Assembly (NCBI GenBank): GCA_028865235.1
Contig: CP114561.1
Location: forward strand, 1,136,001-1,200,000
DNA length: 64,000 bases
Direction: 5' to 3'
Origin: Candidatus Manganitrophus sp.
GTDB taxonomy: Bacteria; Nitrospirota; Nitrospiria; SBBL01; Manganitrophaceae
Shown here: one piece after another, positions 9,313-17,388 of the stretch
Numbering within the stretch: the first letter of the stretch is position 1
How the letters are laid out: each line of letters starts with the position of its first letter
Notes under the pieces: generated by a model
Told to the model about the DNA's origin: nothing
What the model saw: the letters and a program-made list of their open reading frames with translations, nothing else
Databases searched by the model: none
Translations under genes and position numbers: made by a program

Positions 9313-10867
9313 TCACATCAATCCCAAAAGCGGACAGAGAAGCCGAAGACCTCCCCAAATGATCAAAAATCCGAGGAGGTCGAAGAGAACACCCGCCCGA
9401 ACCATCCGGCCGATCGGGATCAAACCGGAGCCGTAGACGATCGCGTTCGGCGGGGTCGAGATGGGAAGCATAAAGCCATAGCTCGCCCCCAATGTCGCAC
9501 CGAGCGCGGGAGGGATCGGACTGACCCCGGAGGCGGTCGCGAGCGCAATGATCACCGGGATGATCATGTTGGCCGAGGCGGTGTTCGAAGTCAACTCGCT
9601 GACGACGATCCCGAGAGCGATGGCTAACCCGGTGATCCCCCAGAGCGAATCGATTTCGAGAAACGAGAGGAGCCCCTCGCCGACCGCCTGTGAGAGGCCG
9701 GTCTTGAACATCAAATCCCCCAGGGCCAACCCGCCCCCGAAGAGGAGAATCGTTCCCCAATCGATCCCGGCGGCCTCCCGCCAAGAAAGGGTGTACTCCT
9801 GTTTGGGCCAGTTCGTCGGCAAAAAAAGAGGAAGCTCGCCGCGACGATCGCCGCCGCTCCCTCGGGCAAGCGGCTGTTGAAGAGCTTGACCGGCCCCCCT
9901 CCGGCCCGAAGATCAACGCCAAAAACCCCGGGAAGGTCCAGAGAAACACGGCCAGGAGAAAAGCGAAAAGGGTGTTCTTCTGGCCGCGGGTCCAGGGGCC
10001 GATCGCCTTCCGCTGGGCCTGAATGAATTCCGAGACGCGTCCCGCACGCATCGACGGCCCGGCCGGATGGAGGAAAAGAAGGAGGAAGTAGAGGACGATG
10101 TACATCACGAGAAGGAGGGGAAGGGCCAGAAGCATCCACTGAAAGAAGCTGATCTCTCTCCCCGTTTGTTTGGCGATCATCCCGATCCCGATCAGGTTCG
10201 GGGGGGTGCCGATCGGCGTCCCGACCCCGCCGATCGAAGCGGCATAAGCGACCATCAACATCACCCCGACCGCGTAGGGTTGCAGCGCCCCTTTTTCATC
10301 GGAGAATTCCTTCAAGGAAGAGAGGATCCCGAGGGCGATCGGAAACATCATGGCGGTCGACGCGGTGTTTGAGATCCACATCGAAAGAAAAGCGGTGATC
10401 CCCCCCAGCGTCCAAAGGATGCGGGTGGGACGATCCCCGACCCATCGAAAAGAGAGAAGCCAGAGCGAAAAGCGCCGGTCGAGGCGATGCCCCTCCATCG
10501 CGCGCGCGATCAGAAAACTTCCGATGAAGAGAAAAAGGATCGGGTTGCCGAACGAAGAAAGAACCGCATCGGCCTTCCCGATCCCTAAGACAATGGCGAG
10601 GACCGGTCCGAGGAGCGCCGTGATCGGAATCGGAATCGGCTCGGTGATCCAGAAGATCACCACCCCCGCCAACAGCGCCGCGAGGCGATGCGCCTCCGGG
10701 GACAACGAAGAGGGGAGAAGAAAAATGATCAGCGCCGCCAGCGGCCCCGCGATCAACCCGAGCCGCTTTCGCCACCGCTCGAAGCGGACCTCGGCCTCGG
10801 AGAGGACCTCTTTCGGTTCGGAATCGGAGGGGGCCGCCTCTACCTTCTCCTGAATCTCTTGCGTCAC
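9313..10867 (-). CDS. SLC13/DASS-family sodium:dicarboxylate or divalent anion symporter (two frameshifts)
   Basis: About 518 residues once two missing bases are restored (G run at 9894-9899, T/A run at 9822-9828). Both family hairpin-loop motifs are present: WISNTASTAMMFPIALG and LTSNTASANMIIPV, followed by TPIGTPPNLIGIG and ISTPPNAIVYGSG. About eleven to twelve hydrophobic segments run through the inner membrane. DASS carriers import succinate, malate, citrate or sulfate with sodium; the substrate cannot be read with confidence. The N-terminal 40 residues are charged and cytoplasmic. yjbQ and xseA are upstream on the same strand, so the gene may be co-transcribed with them without a functional link. 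Confidence 0.88.
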
Positions 10868-10873
10868 AGAATT

Positions 10874-11296
10874 CTATTCTCCCACGAGGTGAACCAAAAC
10901 CGTCCGGGCGTGCCCCGCGCTGCGATGCTCATAGAGGTAGATCCCCTGCCAGGTGCCGAGGGCGAGCCGGCCCTGCCGGATCGGGATTGAGAGGGAGACT
11001 GCGGTGAGGGCGGCTCGGACATGCGCCGGCATATCGTCCGGTCCTTCGGTCGTATGCCGGAAGAGGGGATCCCCCTGCGGGACGAGGCGGTTGAAGAAGC
11101 GCTCCAGATCGCGCAAGACCTCCGGATCGGCATTCTCCTGGATCAAAAGCGACGCCGACGTGTGTTGGATGTAGAGGGTCAAGAGGCCGTTCTGAATCGG
11201 GTGGCTTCGCAGCCACCGCTCCACCTCTTCCGTGATTTCATAAAGCCCCCTTCCCGAGGTCTTAATTTGAATTTCACCGCTCTTCTGCTGAATCAC
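10874..11296 (-). CDS. yjbQ: YjbQ/UPF0047 family protein
   Basis: 140 residues, the usual length. Family signatures: YIQHTSASLLIQENADPEV, HVRAALTAVSLSIPIRQG, LALGTWQGIYLYEHR. The conserved His and Glu residues coordinate a metal in solved members, and some members show weak thiamine phosphate synthase activity; the true function is unsettled. It overlaps the 3' end of xseA by 23 bases and is followed by the anion transporter gene 6 bases later. Confidence 0.9.
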   Translation of the reverse strand: MIQQKSGEIQIKTSGRGLYEITEEVERWLRSHPIQNGLLTLYIQHTSASLLIQENADPEVLRDLERFFNRLVPQGDPLFRHTTEGPDDMPAHVRAALTAVSLSIPIRQGRLALGTWQGIYLYEHRSAGHARTVLVHLVGE

Positions 11297-12693
11297 CCCG
11301 ATCTCCTTTTTTCGGAACGTCCAGCGTCACCTTCTCCTCCACCGAACAGATCAGCTTTCCCCGATGAAGGGTGATCTCGATCTGATCGCGGAGGGCGACC
11401 GCATCGGCCTCCCGAACCACCTCGCGCGAGGGGACTTTCCGGGTGATGCTGTATCCCCGCTCCAGGATATTCAGCGGGCTGAGGATATTCAACTGGACCA
11501 TCTGCGATTGGAGCAGGCGCCGCCGCCGCAAGATTAGATCGCTTCCCCTTTGGGTCAGATTCAAATTCAGCTCCGTCAAACGGCGCCGGAGCGCCTGGAG
11601 TCGATCGATCGGGTTTAAGTGCGTCAGCCCCTGTTGATGGCGAACCAGTTTTGCCCGCCGCTCCGACAGCAGCCGCCCGAACGACTGCCGAAGCCGGATC
11701 GCGAGGTGATCGACCCGATCGTGAAACTGCCCGATCCGGCGGACCGGATCGGCGAGGAGGCGGATCTCGTATTGGAGATGATTTCGTTCGGCCTGAATCC
11801 GCGCCCGGATCGTTTCGACCAATGCGGCATTCAAAGAGTAGAATCGACCGAGCATCTCGGCGGCGTTTCGAACGACGATCTCGGCCGCAACCGAGGGGGT
11901 CGGCGCGCGCAGATCGGCGACAAAATCGGCGATCGTCGTATCGGTCTCATGTCCGACCGCCGAGAGAACTGGAATCTCCGACCGGGCGATGGCGCGCGCG
12001 ACAATCTCCTCATTGAAGGCCCAGAGATCTTCGAGCGATCCGCCGCCCCGCGCCAGGATAAGAAGATCGATTCGCTCCGCCGAAGAACGGCGGCTCCTTT
12101 GGTTCAACGCATCGAGCGCCCGGGCAATTTCATCGGCCGCCCCCTCCCCCTGAACCGCCACCGGATAAATCAGAATGGAAATGGGGAGCTCGGTCCGTTT
12201 GAGGACCTTCATCAGATCCTGAAGGGCAGCGCCGGTGGATGAAGTGATCAATCCGATCCGCCCCGGCAGAGGGGGAATCGGTCTCTTCCGGCCCGGATCG
12301 AAAAGTCCTTCAAGGCGCAGCTTCTCCTTGAGCGCCTCGAAGGCGGCCTGCAACGCCCCCGCCCCCCGCGGCTCGATGTAATCGACGATGATCTGATACT
12401 CCCCTTTCGCCTCATAAAGGGTGAGGTGTCCGCGGATCAATACCGACTGTCCTTCTTTGGGGGGTGAACCGGAGGAACCGCCCATGCGACCGGAAGATGA
12501 CCCCCTTGATCTGAGAGACGGCATCTTTGAGTGTAAAATAAACATGTCCCGAGGAGGGGATCTTCAGATTGGCGACCTCTCCCGCGACCCAAAGGTCGGA
12601 GAAGGTCCGCTCAAGATCAGAGCGGAGCCGCGCGGTCAACTCCTGAACGGTCAGGATCTTTCGCCCGGAAGGCTGGGTCGGAGAAAAGGCCAT
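11274..12693 (-). CDS. xseA: exodeoxyribonuclease VII large subunit (one frameshift)
   Basis: N-terminal OB-fold (ILTVQELTARLRSDLERTFS, VAGEVANLKIPSSGHVYFTL) is in one frame; the rest (GRIGLITSSTGAALQDLMKV, LARGGGSLEDLWAFNEE, SAVGHETDTTIADFVADLRA, PTPSVAAE) is in another. One missing C in the C run at 12459-12464 (FTPPKEGQSV) rejoins them to about 473 residues. These are the catalytic-domain motifs of XseA, which with XseB degrades single-stranded DNA to oligonucleotides in repair. A long helical C-terminal region binds XseB. The gene is separated from xseB by the transporter and yjbQ. Confidence 0.92.
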
Positions 12694-12714
12694 TCATCCC
12701 CTTCTTCTATTAGA

Positions 12715-12741
12715 TAGAGACGTCCCGACGGGACGTCTCTA
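12715..12741. repeat. REP-like palindrome between rarA and xseA
   Basis: Perfect 12-base arms TAGAGACGTCCC and GGGACGTCTCTA around GAC-like loop bases. It sits in the 50-base gap between the rarA stop (12744) and the xseA start (12693). Without a T tract it is a REP-like hairpin more than a rho-independent terminator. Confidence 0.6.
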
Positions 12742-12743
12742 CA

Positions 12744-14080
12744 TTATTCATGATTCGGTTTCTTTCGGAGCGCCCGCTGCTTCTCCCGCCAGAGCCGCAG
12801 CCGCTCGGCGATCCGCTTCTCTTCTCCTTGGTCGGAGGGACGATAGAACGTCTTCTCCTCGGGAAGATAAAGCTGCGGAACGAAGTGGTCCGGATAATCG
12901 TGCGGATAAAGATATCCCTTCCCTCGCCCCAGCCGCTTCGCCCCGCTGTAGTGGGTATCCCTCAACGAGGGGGGGACTTCCATCACGCGGCCCGATTCGA
13001 TCTCCTCGAGCGCCGCATCGACCGCAAGATACGCGGCATTGCTCTTGGGAGCGGAGGCGATGTAGGTCGTCGCCTGAGCTAGCGGGATACGCCCCTCCGG
13101 CATCCCGATCGCCTCCAGCGCGTGGAGGGTGGCAACCGCCACGACCAACGCCCGCGGATCGGCGTTGCCGACATCTTCGGAAGCGGCAATGACCAAACGC
13201 CGAGCGATAAAGAGGGGGTCTTCGCCGGCATAAATCATCTTCGCCAGCCAGTAGACCGCCGCATCGGGATCGGAGCCGCGGAGGCTCTTGATGAAGGCCG
13301 AGATCGTATCGTAGTGGCTGTCCCCGCTTTCGTAGACCAATCCCTTCTTCTGGACCGACTCCTCGGCGACGGCCAGTTCGACCCGGATGATCCCTTGCGG
13401 ATCGGGCGGCGTGGTGACAACGCCGATCTCCAACGCGTTAAGAAGGCGGCGGGCGTCCCCTTCGGTCGTTTCGATCAGATGCCGCTCTGCCTCTTCCGTC
13501 AACTGTACGTTTAATTTTCCGAAACCTCGCTCCGGATCGGAGAGGGCCCGTTTGATGAGAGAGCGAAGTCCCTCCGGCGGGAGCGGCTTCAACTCGACGA
13601 TCTGCGAGCGGGATGAGAGCGCCGGAATAATGGAGAAAAACGGATTCTGCGTGGAGGCGCCGACCAGGGTGATATTTCCCTTTTCGACGTCGGGGAGAAG
13701 GGCCGACTGCTGGACTTTATTGAAGCGGTGGATCTCATCGACCAGGAGAAGGGTCTTTTGCCCGGAGCGGTTTTTTTCTTCCTGCGCCTTTGCAATCACC
13801 TGGCGCACTTCGGCGACGCCGGCGGTGACGGCGTTGAGATCAACGAAGGCCGATTTGCTGTAGGCGGCGATGAGATGGGCCAGCGCCGTCTTGCCGCAAC
13901 CGGGCGGGCCGAAAAGAATCAGGGAAGAGACCCGATCGGCTTCCACGGCGCGGCGGAGAAATTTCCCCGGCGCGACAAGGTGCTCCTGTCCGACGAATTC
14001 CGAAAATCTCTCGGACGCATCCGCCAGGCCAAAGGAGGTTTTTTATCGGTATTGTCTGTTTTCGCAGGGGATTGGGCCAT
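12744..14080 (-). CDS. rarA: replication-associated recombination protein A, AAA+ ATPase (one frameshift)
   Basis: From ATG 14080: MAQSPAKTDNTDKKPPLAWR, then MRPRDFSEFVGQEHLV once one missing T (A/T run at 14003-14006) is restored. Walker A GPPGCGKTALAHL, Walker B LLLVDEIHRFNK, sensor region GASTQNPFFSIIPALSSRS, and the C-terminal domain SALIKSLRGSDPDAAVYWLA type (here ISAFIKSLRGSDPDAAVYWL) are all family hallmarks. Full length about 445 residues, normal for RarA/MgsA/WRNIP1. It acts at stalled replication forks. It lies behind the 6S RNA candidate. Confidence 0.92.
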
Positions 14081-14160
14081 ACCTTGACACCATGCCGTGA
14101 TGAAGCGCGCTGCTGGTTACGCCGGAGGTTGAGGTAGGATAAGAGAGGAGAAAAAGAGAA

Positions 14161-14340
14161 GCCCCCACGGTTGCCGTGGAGAAGGTTTCCTCAAACCGGA
14201 AACAACCAGGTGGGCACCGAGATGAAGACTTTAGGCTTTTCCGCCCGGGGCGGAACGTGCACACCGTCCTCCTGGACTCGGCTCCCTGGCAGCGATTGTT
14301 AGGTTTAGAGACGACCCATCCACGCACAACGCAGGGGCAA
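14161..14340 (-). ncRNA. ssrS: candidate 6S RNA
   Basis: A gap of more than 300 bases directly behind zapA on the same strand, the usual place for ssrS. Reading leftward it begins GTTGCCCCTGCGTTGTGCGT and ends CCACGGCAACCGTGGGGGC; the ends pair (GCCCC with GGGGC, TTG with CAA, GTGG with CCAC), giving the closing stem. Inside are paired blocks that leave a large open central region, including CTCTAAACC near the 5' side, GGAGGACGGTGTGCACG and GGTGCCCACCTGGTT. 6S RNA binds sigma-70 RNA polymerase. Ends are approximate. No protein reading frame in the region is convincing. Confidence 0.65.
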
Positions 14341-14357
14341 CTTTTGTTTCTAAAATT

Positions 14358-14386
14358 ACCTTATCAAAGTTATTTTAAAAATACAA
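14358..14386 (-). promoter_or_regulatory. possible promoter of the 6S RNA candidate
   Basis: Minus-strand TTGTAT (14386-14381), 17 bases, TAAGGT (14363-14358). Start of transcription near 14351, just before the proposed RNA 5' end. The -10 is weak. Confidence 0.4.
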
Positions 14387-14396
14387 GAGGAACGAA

Positions 14397-14693
14397 TTAA
14401 TCCAATTTGAACTCTTCGAACTGCTCTTCGATGCTCTCGATGATATCGCGCGTCTTGCCGCCGATGATGGCGTCCCGCTCCTTCTGACGGCTTCGGAGTT
14501 GAAAGAGCTCGTGGGCGATGTTGATCGCCGCCAGGATGGCTAGCTTGGAGGAATTGATCCCCTTGGCATGGCCCGCCATCTCGGTCATTTTTTTATCGAC
14601 GTAACCGGCGAGCTCCTTGGCATAGGCTTCATCCGCATCGCCCCGAAGCGTATATCGATGGCCGAAGATTTCGACATGAAGCTTATTCTTCAC
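14397..14693 (-). CDS. zapA: cell division protein ZapA
   Basis: 98 residues. VEIFGHRYTLRGDADEAYAK starts the globular ZapA domain, followed by LAGYVDKKMTEMA and SSKLAILAAINIAHELFQLR, then a C-terminal coiled coil. ZapA cross-links FtsZ filaments at the division septum. The start overlaps the stop of the upstream coiled-coil gene by 11 bases, so the two are coupled. Confidence 0.93.
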   Translation of the reverse strand: MKNKLHVEIFGHRYTLRGDADEAYAKELAGYVDKKMTEMAGHAKGINSSKLAILAAINIAHELFQLRSRQKERDAIIGGKTRDIIESIEEQFEEFKLD

Positions 14694-14943
14694 CGGCTTT
14701 CACCTTCACGGGAATCTCTGAATCTTCTTCAAGCGACTCTTGGATTTCAAGATGATTCAGCGTCCCCAAAATGCGCTCGATCCGGAGACGCACTTCGCCC
14801 CGCTCTTCCTGAAGCTGGCGAAACTCCCTCGCCTGCTCGTTGACCCTGGCCTCTAATCCTTCTTTTTCCCGCTTCAGCCTTTTAATCAGCTCGATCATTT
14901 CCTGCACCCGCGCTTCCAATACTTCCAACTGCTCTTGCACCAT
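14683..14943 (-). CDS. zapB: ZapB-like coiled-coil cell division protein
   Basis: 86 residues, nearly all coiled coil: VQEQLEVLEARVQEMIELIK, LKREKEGLEARVNEQAREFR, QLQEERGEVRLRIERILGTL. Size, heptad pattern and position right before zapA match ZapB, the partner linking ZapA-FtsZ to the nucleoid terminus. Primary sequence of coiled coils is weakly informative, so the name rests on context. A clear promoter lies upstream at 14988-15016. Confidence 0.75.
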   Translation of the reverse strand: MVQEQLEVLEARVQEMIELIKRLKREKEGLEARVNEQAREFRQLQEERGEVRLRIERILGTLNHLEIQESLEEDSEIPVKVKAGEE

Positions 14944-14987
14944 GGTCCCCTCTATCCGGTTAAACAGACCCGATTAAATTTTCAATC

Positions 14988-15016
14988 AATCTACCGTTTC
15001 GATTTTTATTTGTCAA
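14988..15016 (-). promoter_or_regulatory. promoter of zapB-zapA
   Basis: Minus strand TTGACA (15016-15011), 17-base spacer, TAGATT (14993-14988). Predicted start near 14981, 38 bases before the ATG of zapB. Confidence 0.75.
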
Positions 15017-15064
15017 TAAAATCTTCTGGCGTTCCGAATATGGAAAAGGGATCGATCTAGATCA

Positions 15065-15115
15065 AAGCGAGCGACCGGCTTTGCCGGTTCGAGCGCGGGG
15101 TGTGGGGGGCATCGG
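15065..15115. repeat. duplicated intergenic hairpin element, copy 1
   Basis: AAGCGAGCGACCGGCTTTGC leads a hairpin ACCGGC-TTT-GCCGGT, then CGAGCG and GTGTGGGGGGCATCGGA. It is a diverged direct copy of 15161-15213. The 15017-15252 gap holds no gene. Confidence 0.6.
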
Positions 15116-15160
15116 ATTAGCCGGGCATTTGGGAACCCGTGTACCGACACTATCTACCTG

Positions 15161-15213
15161 AAGCGAGGAACAGGCTTTGCCTGTCCGAGCGTTCGGGGCG
15201 TGGGGGCATCGGA
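15161..15213. repeat. duplicated intergenic hairpin element, copy 2
   Basis: AAGCGAGGAACAGGCTTTGC, hairpin ACAGGC-TTT-GCCTGT, then CGAGCG and GCGTGGGGGCATCGGA. Stem bases differ from copy 1 in a compensating way. The block GTGGGGGC (15200-15207) also pairs with GCCCCCAC at 15242-15249, giving a larger outer hairpin that reaches the end of the TonB gene. Confidence 0.6.
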
Positions 15214-15252
15214 GAAGCGCAGCAACGCGAGCATCGCACGGGCCCCCACATA

Positions 15253-16263
15253 TTATCGAAGATAGGTAATATGATTGTGATAGACAAAATGACCGGTGAT
15301 GGTGATATGGTCCTCGTTCCAAGAATCGGGCAAGGGAGCGAAAGGAGAGGCCTCTTTGATCGCGCGCACCGCCTCCAGATCGAGGATCTCATAACCCGAC
15401 GTGGAGACAACCCTCACCTCGCTGACATAGCCGTTTCGCTGAATCGTGAAGGTCAAAAGGAGGTTTCCCTGGATTCCCCGCTCCGCAGCGGCCTGCGGAT
15501 ACCTCCAGATATATTCAATCTTGTTCTTGAGCTTCAGCGTATAGGAGAAATATTTCAGATCGTCCGTGTTGATGGAGATCGTATCCTTCGGCGGAACCTG
15601 CTCCTGATCGGAAAAAACTTTCGCCAATCGGTCGAGGCTCTTTGCATCGGCAAATGGGAGGCCGGGAAGACCGGGGACACCCGGCCGGGGGGGAGCATCG
15701 GTTCCGGCCTCTCCCTGTCCCCCTTGCCCGAAGGGAAGCGACGGAAGGGGTCTCTTCGCTTCTTCCGTTGCAAGCGGAGGGGAAGGGCTCGGTACGGGAA
15801 GGGTCCCCTCGGGTTCTGTAGAACGTTCCGGAAGAGCGGGGGACGGAGCCGGGACAATCGGCGCCGGAGGGGCTTGCGGCTTCGGCACCGGAGGCGCGAT
15901 CGGCCCCGGCGCTTTTCCCGCTCTGGCTGTGGGAGGAAGACCCGGGCGCTCCGACTTTGGAATCGGCGGAAGGCGGGTCTCTTTCCCTCGCGGGATCGAT
16001 TTTAGATCTTCTTCCCGATCGGTTCCGAACAAGAGACTTTTTGGTTTTGGCGGGGCGGGTGCAAGCGATTCCGGATCGACCAACTGAACGACTTGATCTT
16101 CTAAATCAACGCGGGCCGGCTCCCATCGCGCCCACTGCTGGATGATCAGGAGCATCGAGAGATGGAATAAAAATGAGAGGGAAATAAAGAGAACGTACGG
16201 AAAGCGGGATCTCTCTCTCCCTTCCGGGTATCCTTCTTCGGCGATTTCATCATAAAGGTGCAT
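15253..16263 (-). CDS. TonB-family energy transducer
   Basis: 336 residues from ATG 16263 (MHLYDEIAEEGYPEGRERSR). One membrane helix near residues 25-47 (VLFISLSFLFHLSMLLIIQQ), a long periplasmic proline-rich spacer (PAPPKPKSLLF, APPAPIVPAPSPALPE), and a C-terminal TonB domain: YIWRYPQAAAERGIQGNLLL, EVRVVSTSGYEILDLEAVRA. TonB couples the proton gradient to outer-membrane receptors; no ExbB/D or receptor is next to it, so it may instead serve another envelope task. An upstream in-frame ATG (16347) lies before the divergent promoter and is unlikely. Convergent with nothing; the 3' end touches the repeat at 15161-15249. Confidence 0.85.
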   Translation of the reverse strand: MHLYDEIAEEGYPEGRERSRFPYVLFISLSFLFHLSMLLIIQQWARWEPARVDLEDQVVQLVDPESLAPAPPKPKSLLFGTDREEDLKSIPRGKETRLPPIPKSERPGLPPTARAGKAPGPIAPPVPKPQAPPAPIVPAPSPALPERSTEPEGTLPVPSPSPPLATEEAKRPLPSLPFGQGGQGEAGTDAPPRPGVPGLPGLPFADAKSLDRLAKVFSDQEQVPPKDTISINTDDLKYFSYTLKLKNKIEYIWRYPQAAAERGIQGNLLLTFTIQRNGYVSEVRVVSTSGYEILDLEAVRAIKEASPFAPLPDSWNEDHITITGHFVYHNHITYLR

Positions 16264-16323
16264 GAAACGGATTATAACATAACGGCAACACACATCAAAG
16301 GCGATGTCCGGCCCGGGCCACGG

Positions 16324-16352
16324 TTGACAGAACCCTTTCATTTTCATAAGAT
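16324..16352 (+). promoter_or_regulatory. promoter of the DUF192 gene; probably leaderless
   Basis: TTGACA (16324-16329), 17 bases, TAAGAT (16347-16352). The ATG begins 7 bases after the -10 box, where transcription should start, and there is no Shine-Dalgarno sequence. Confidence 0.7.
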
Positions 16353-16358
16353 AACCCC

Positions 16359-16805
16359 ATGCGAAAACCGATTTTTATTGCGCTGCTCTTCCTTGCAACG
16401 GCCCTCTCCTGGAATTCGGCCTTTTCGGAAAAACCGCCCGCCCGCCGCACCGTGATTTTTCCAAGCGGCACCCAGATCCACGCCGAAATCGCCGATACCC
16501 CCGAGGCCAGGAATACCGGGCTGATGTTCCGTGATTCCCTTCCGCCCGGCGGCGGGATGCTATTTGTTTTTCAAGAGGCGCGTCCTTATCTTTTCTGGAT
16601 GAAGAACTGCAAATTCCCGATCGACATCATCTGGTTCAATGAACAGAAGGAAATCATCTTCATCTCCGAGAAAACCCCGCCCTGCAAAGCAGACCCCTGC
16701 CCGAATTACGGGCCGCTTGATAAAAATGCCCTCTATGTCATCGAGGTTGCATCTGGGTTTGCAGCAAAGGAAAATTTGAAATTAGGGATGAAGGTCCGGT
16801 TCTAG
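16359..16805 (+). CDS. DUF192 family exported protein
   Basis: 148 residues. Signal peptide (RKPIFIALLFLATALSWNSA, cleavage near residue 23), then the DUF192 fold: IHAEIADTPEARNTGLMFRD, GGGMLFVFQEARPYLFWMKN, PIDIIWFNEQKEIIFISEKT, and a VIEVASGFAAKENLKLGMKV end. Members are small beta proteins of unknown function, often periplasmic; some occur with translation or stress genes. The start codon is set by a strong promoter only 7 bases upstream. It diverges from the TonB gene. Confidence 0.88.
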   Translation: MRKPIFIALLFLATALSWNSAFSEKPPARRTVIFPSGTQIHAEIADTPEARNTGLMFRDSLPPGGGMLFVFQEARPYLFWMKNCKFPIDIIWFNEQKEIIFISEKTPPCKADPCPNYGPLDKNALYVIEVASGFAAKENLKLGMKVRF

Positions 16806-16824
16806 CCGCGGCGGAGCGGCGCGC

Positions 16825-16853
16825 TTGACTCTTCCATTCATGGATGATAGATT
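16825..16853 (+). promoter_or_regulatory. promoter of the SmbP-like gene
   Basis: TTGACT (16825-16830), 17 bases, TAGATT (16848-16853). A strong AAGGAGG at 16880-16886 precedes the ATG at 16890. Confidence 0.65.
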
Positions 16854-16889
16854 CCGACTGTTTTTCCATCTTCTCAACAAGGAGGAACC

Positions 16890-17324
16890 ATGCATAAAGC
16901 ACGAATGACTCTGATGGCAGCGACCTTTTTCTTCGCGTCGGTCTCGACGAACGCATTTGCCGATGCCGGACATGCCGGCACCGCCAAAGCCCATTGTAAT
17001 GCGATGGTCGAGGCGGGAGAGAGCGGATTGGATCATGGCGGACAGGGGCATACCGATACGGCGGTGAAACATCTCAAACAAATGGTCAAAGACGCACAGG
17101 AGTGTTTAAACCACGGCCAGGAAGCGGTTAAAACCGCGGCCGGCGGCAGCCCCACCCAGATGCACGGCGGCGAAGCGATGAAGCATGTGAAGGAAGCGGT
17201 CACCCAGGCGAACGCGGCGGTCGAACATGGCCAGGCGGGCCACAACGACGTCATGATGAAACATGGCAAGGATGCGCTGATGCATGCGAAAGAAGGAAAC
17301 AAACATGCGCAGGAGATGAAATAG
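16890..17324 (+). CDS. small metal-binding protein, SmbP-like
   Basis: 144 residues with a signal peptide (MTLMAATFFFASVSTNAFA) and a mature part of about 120 residues with 13 histidines and several methionines at near-heptad spacing (TAVKHLKQMVKDAQECLNHG, MMKHGKDALMHAKEGNKHAQ). This is the pattern of periplasmic SmbP of Nitrosomonas europaea, which binds several Cu(II) ions on a four-helix bundle; this one is longer and seems to be an internal duplication. Role by inference: buffering copper, manganese or another divalent metal in the periplasm. It has its own promoter and terminator, so it is a single-gene unit. Confidence 0.8.
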   Translation: MHKARMTLMAATFFFASVSTNAFADAGHAGTAKAHCNAMVEAGESGLDHGGQGHTDTAVKHLKQMVKDAQECLNHGQEAVKTAAGGSPTQMHGGEAMKHVKEAVTQANAAVEHGQAGHNDVMMKHGKDALMHAKEGNKHAQEMK

Positions 17325-17356
17325 CGCTGAGATAATCGACAGGGATTTAATAGAGA

Positions 17357-17388
17357 GGGATGAGGCCAGCGACGCTCATCCCTTTTTT
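17357..17388. terminator. rho-independent terminator of the SmbP-like gene
   Basis: GGGATGAG (17357-17364) pairs with CTCATCCC (17375-17382), then TTTTTT. It overlaps the last codons of the convergent methyltransferase gene. Confidence 0.85.

Noticed and set aside
14043..14327. 94-residue minus-strand open frame over the 6S RNA candidate
   Set aside because: No homology-like residues, no ribosome binding site, and the region pairs with itself as a structured RNA.
15065..15213. CRISPR-like repeat pair
   Set aside because: Only two copies, unequal in sequence, with an internal hairpin and no array or cas genes.
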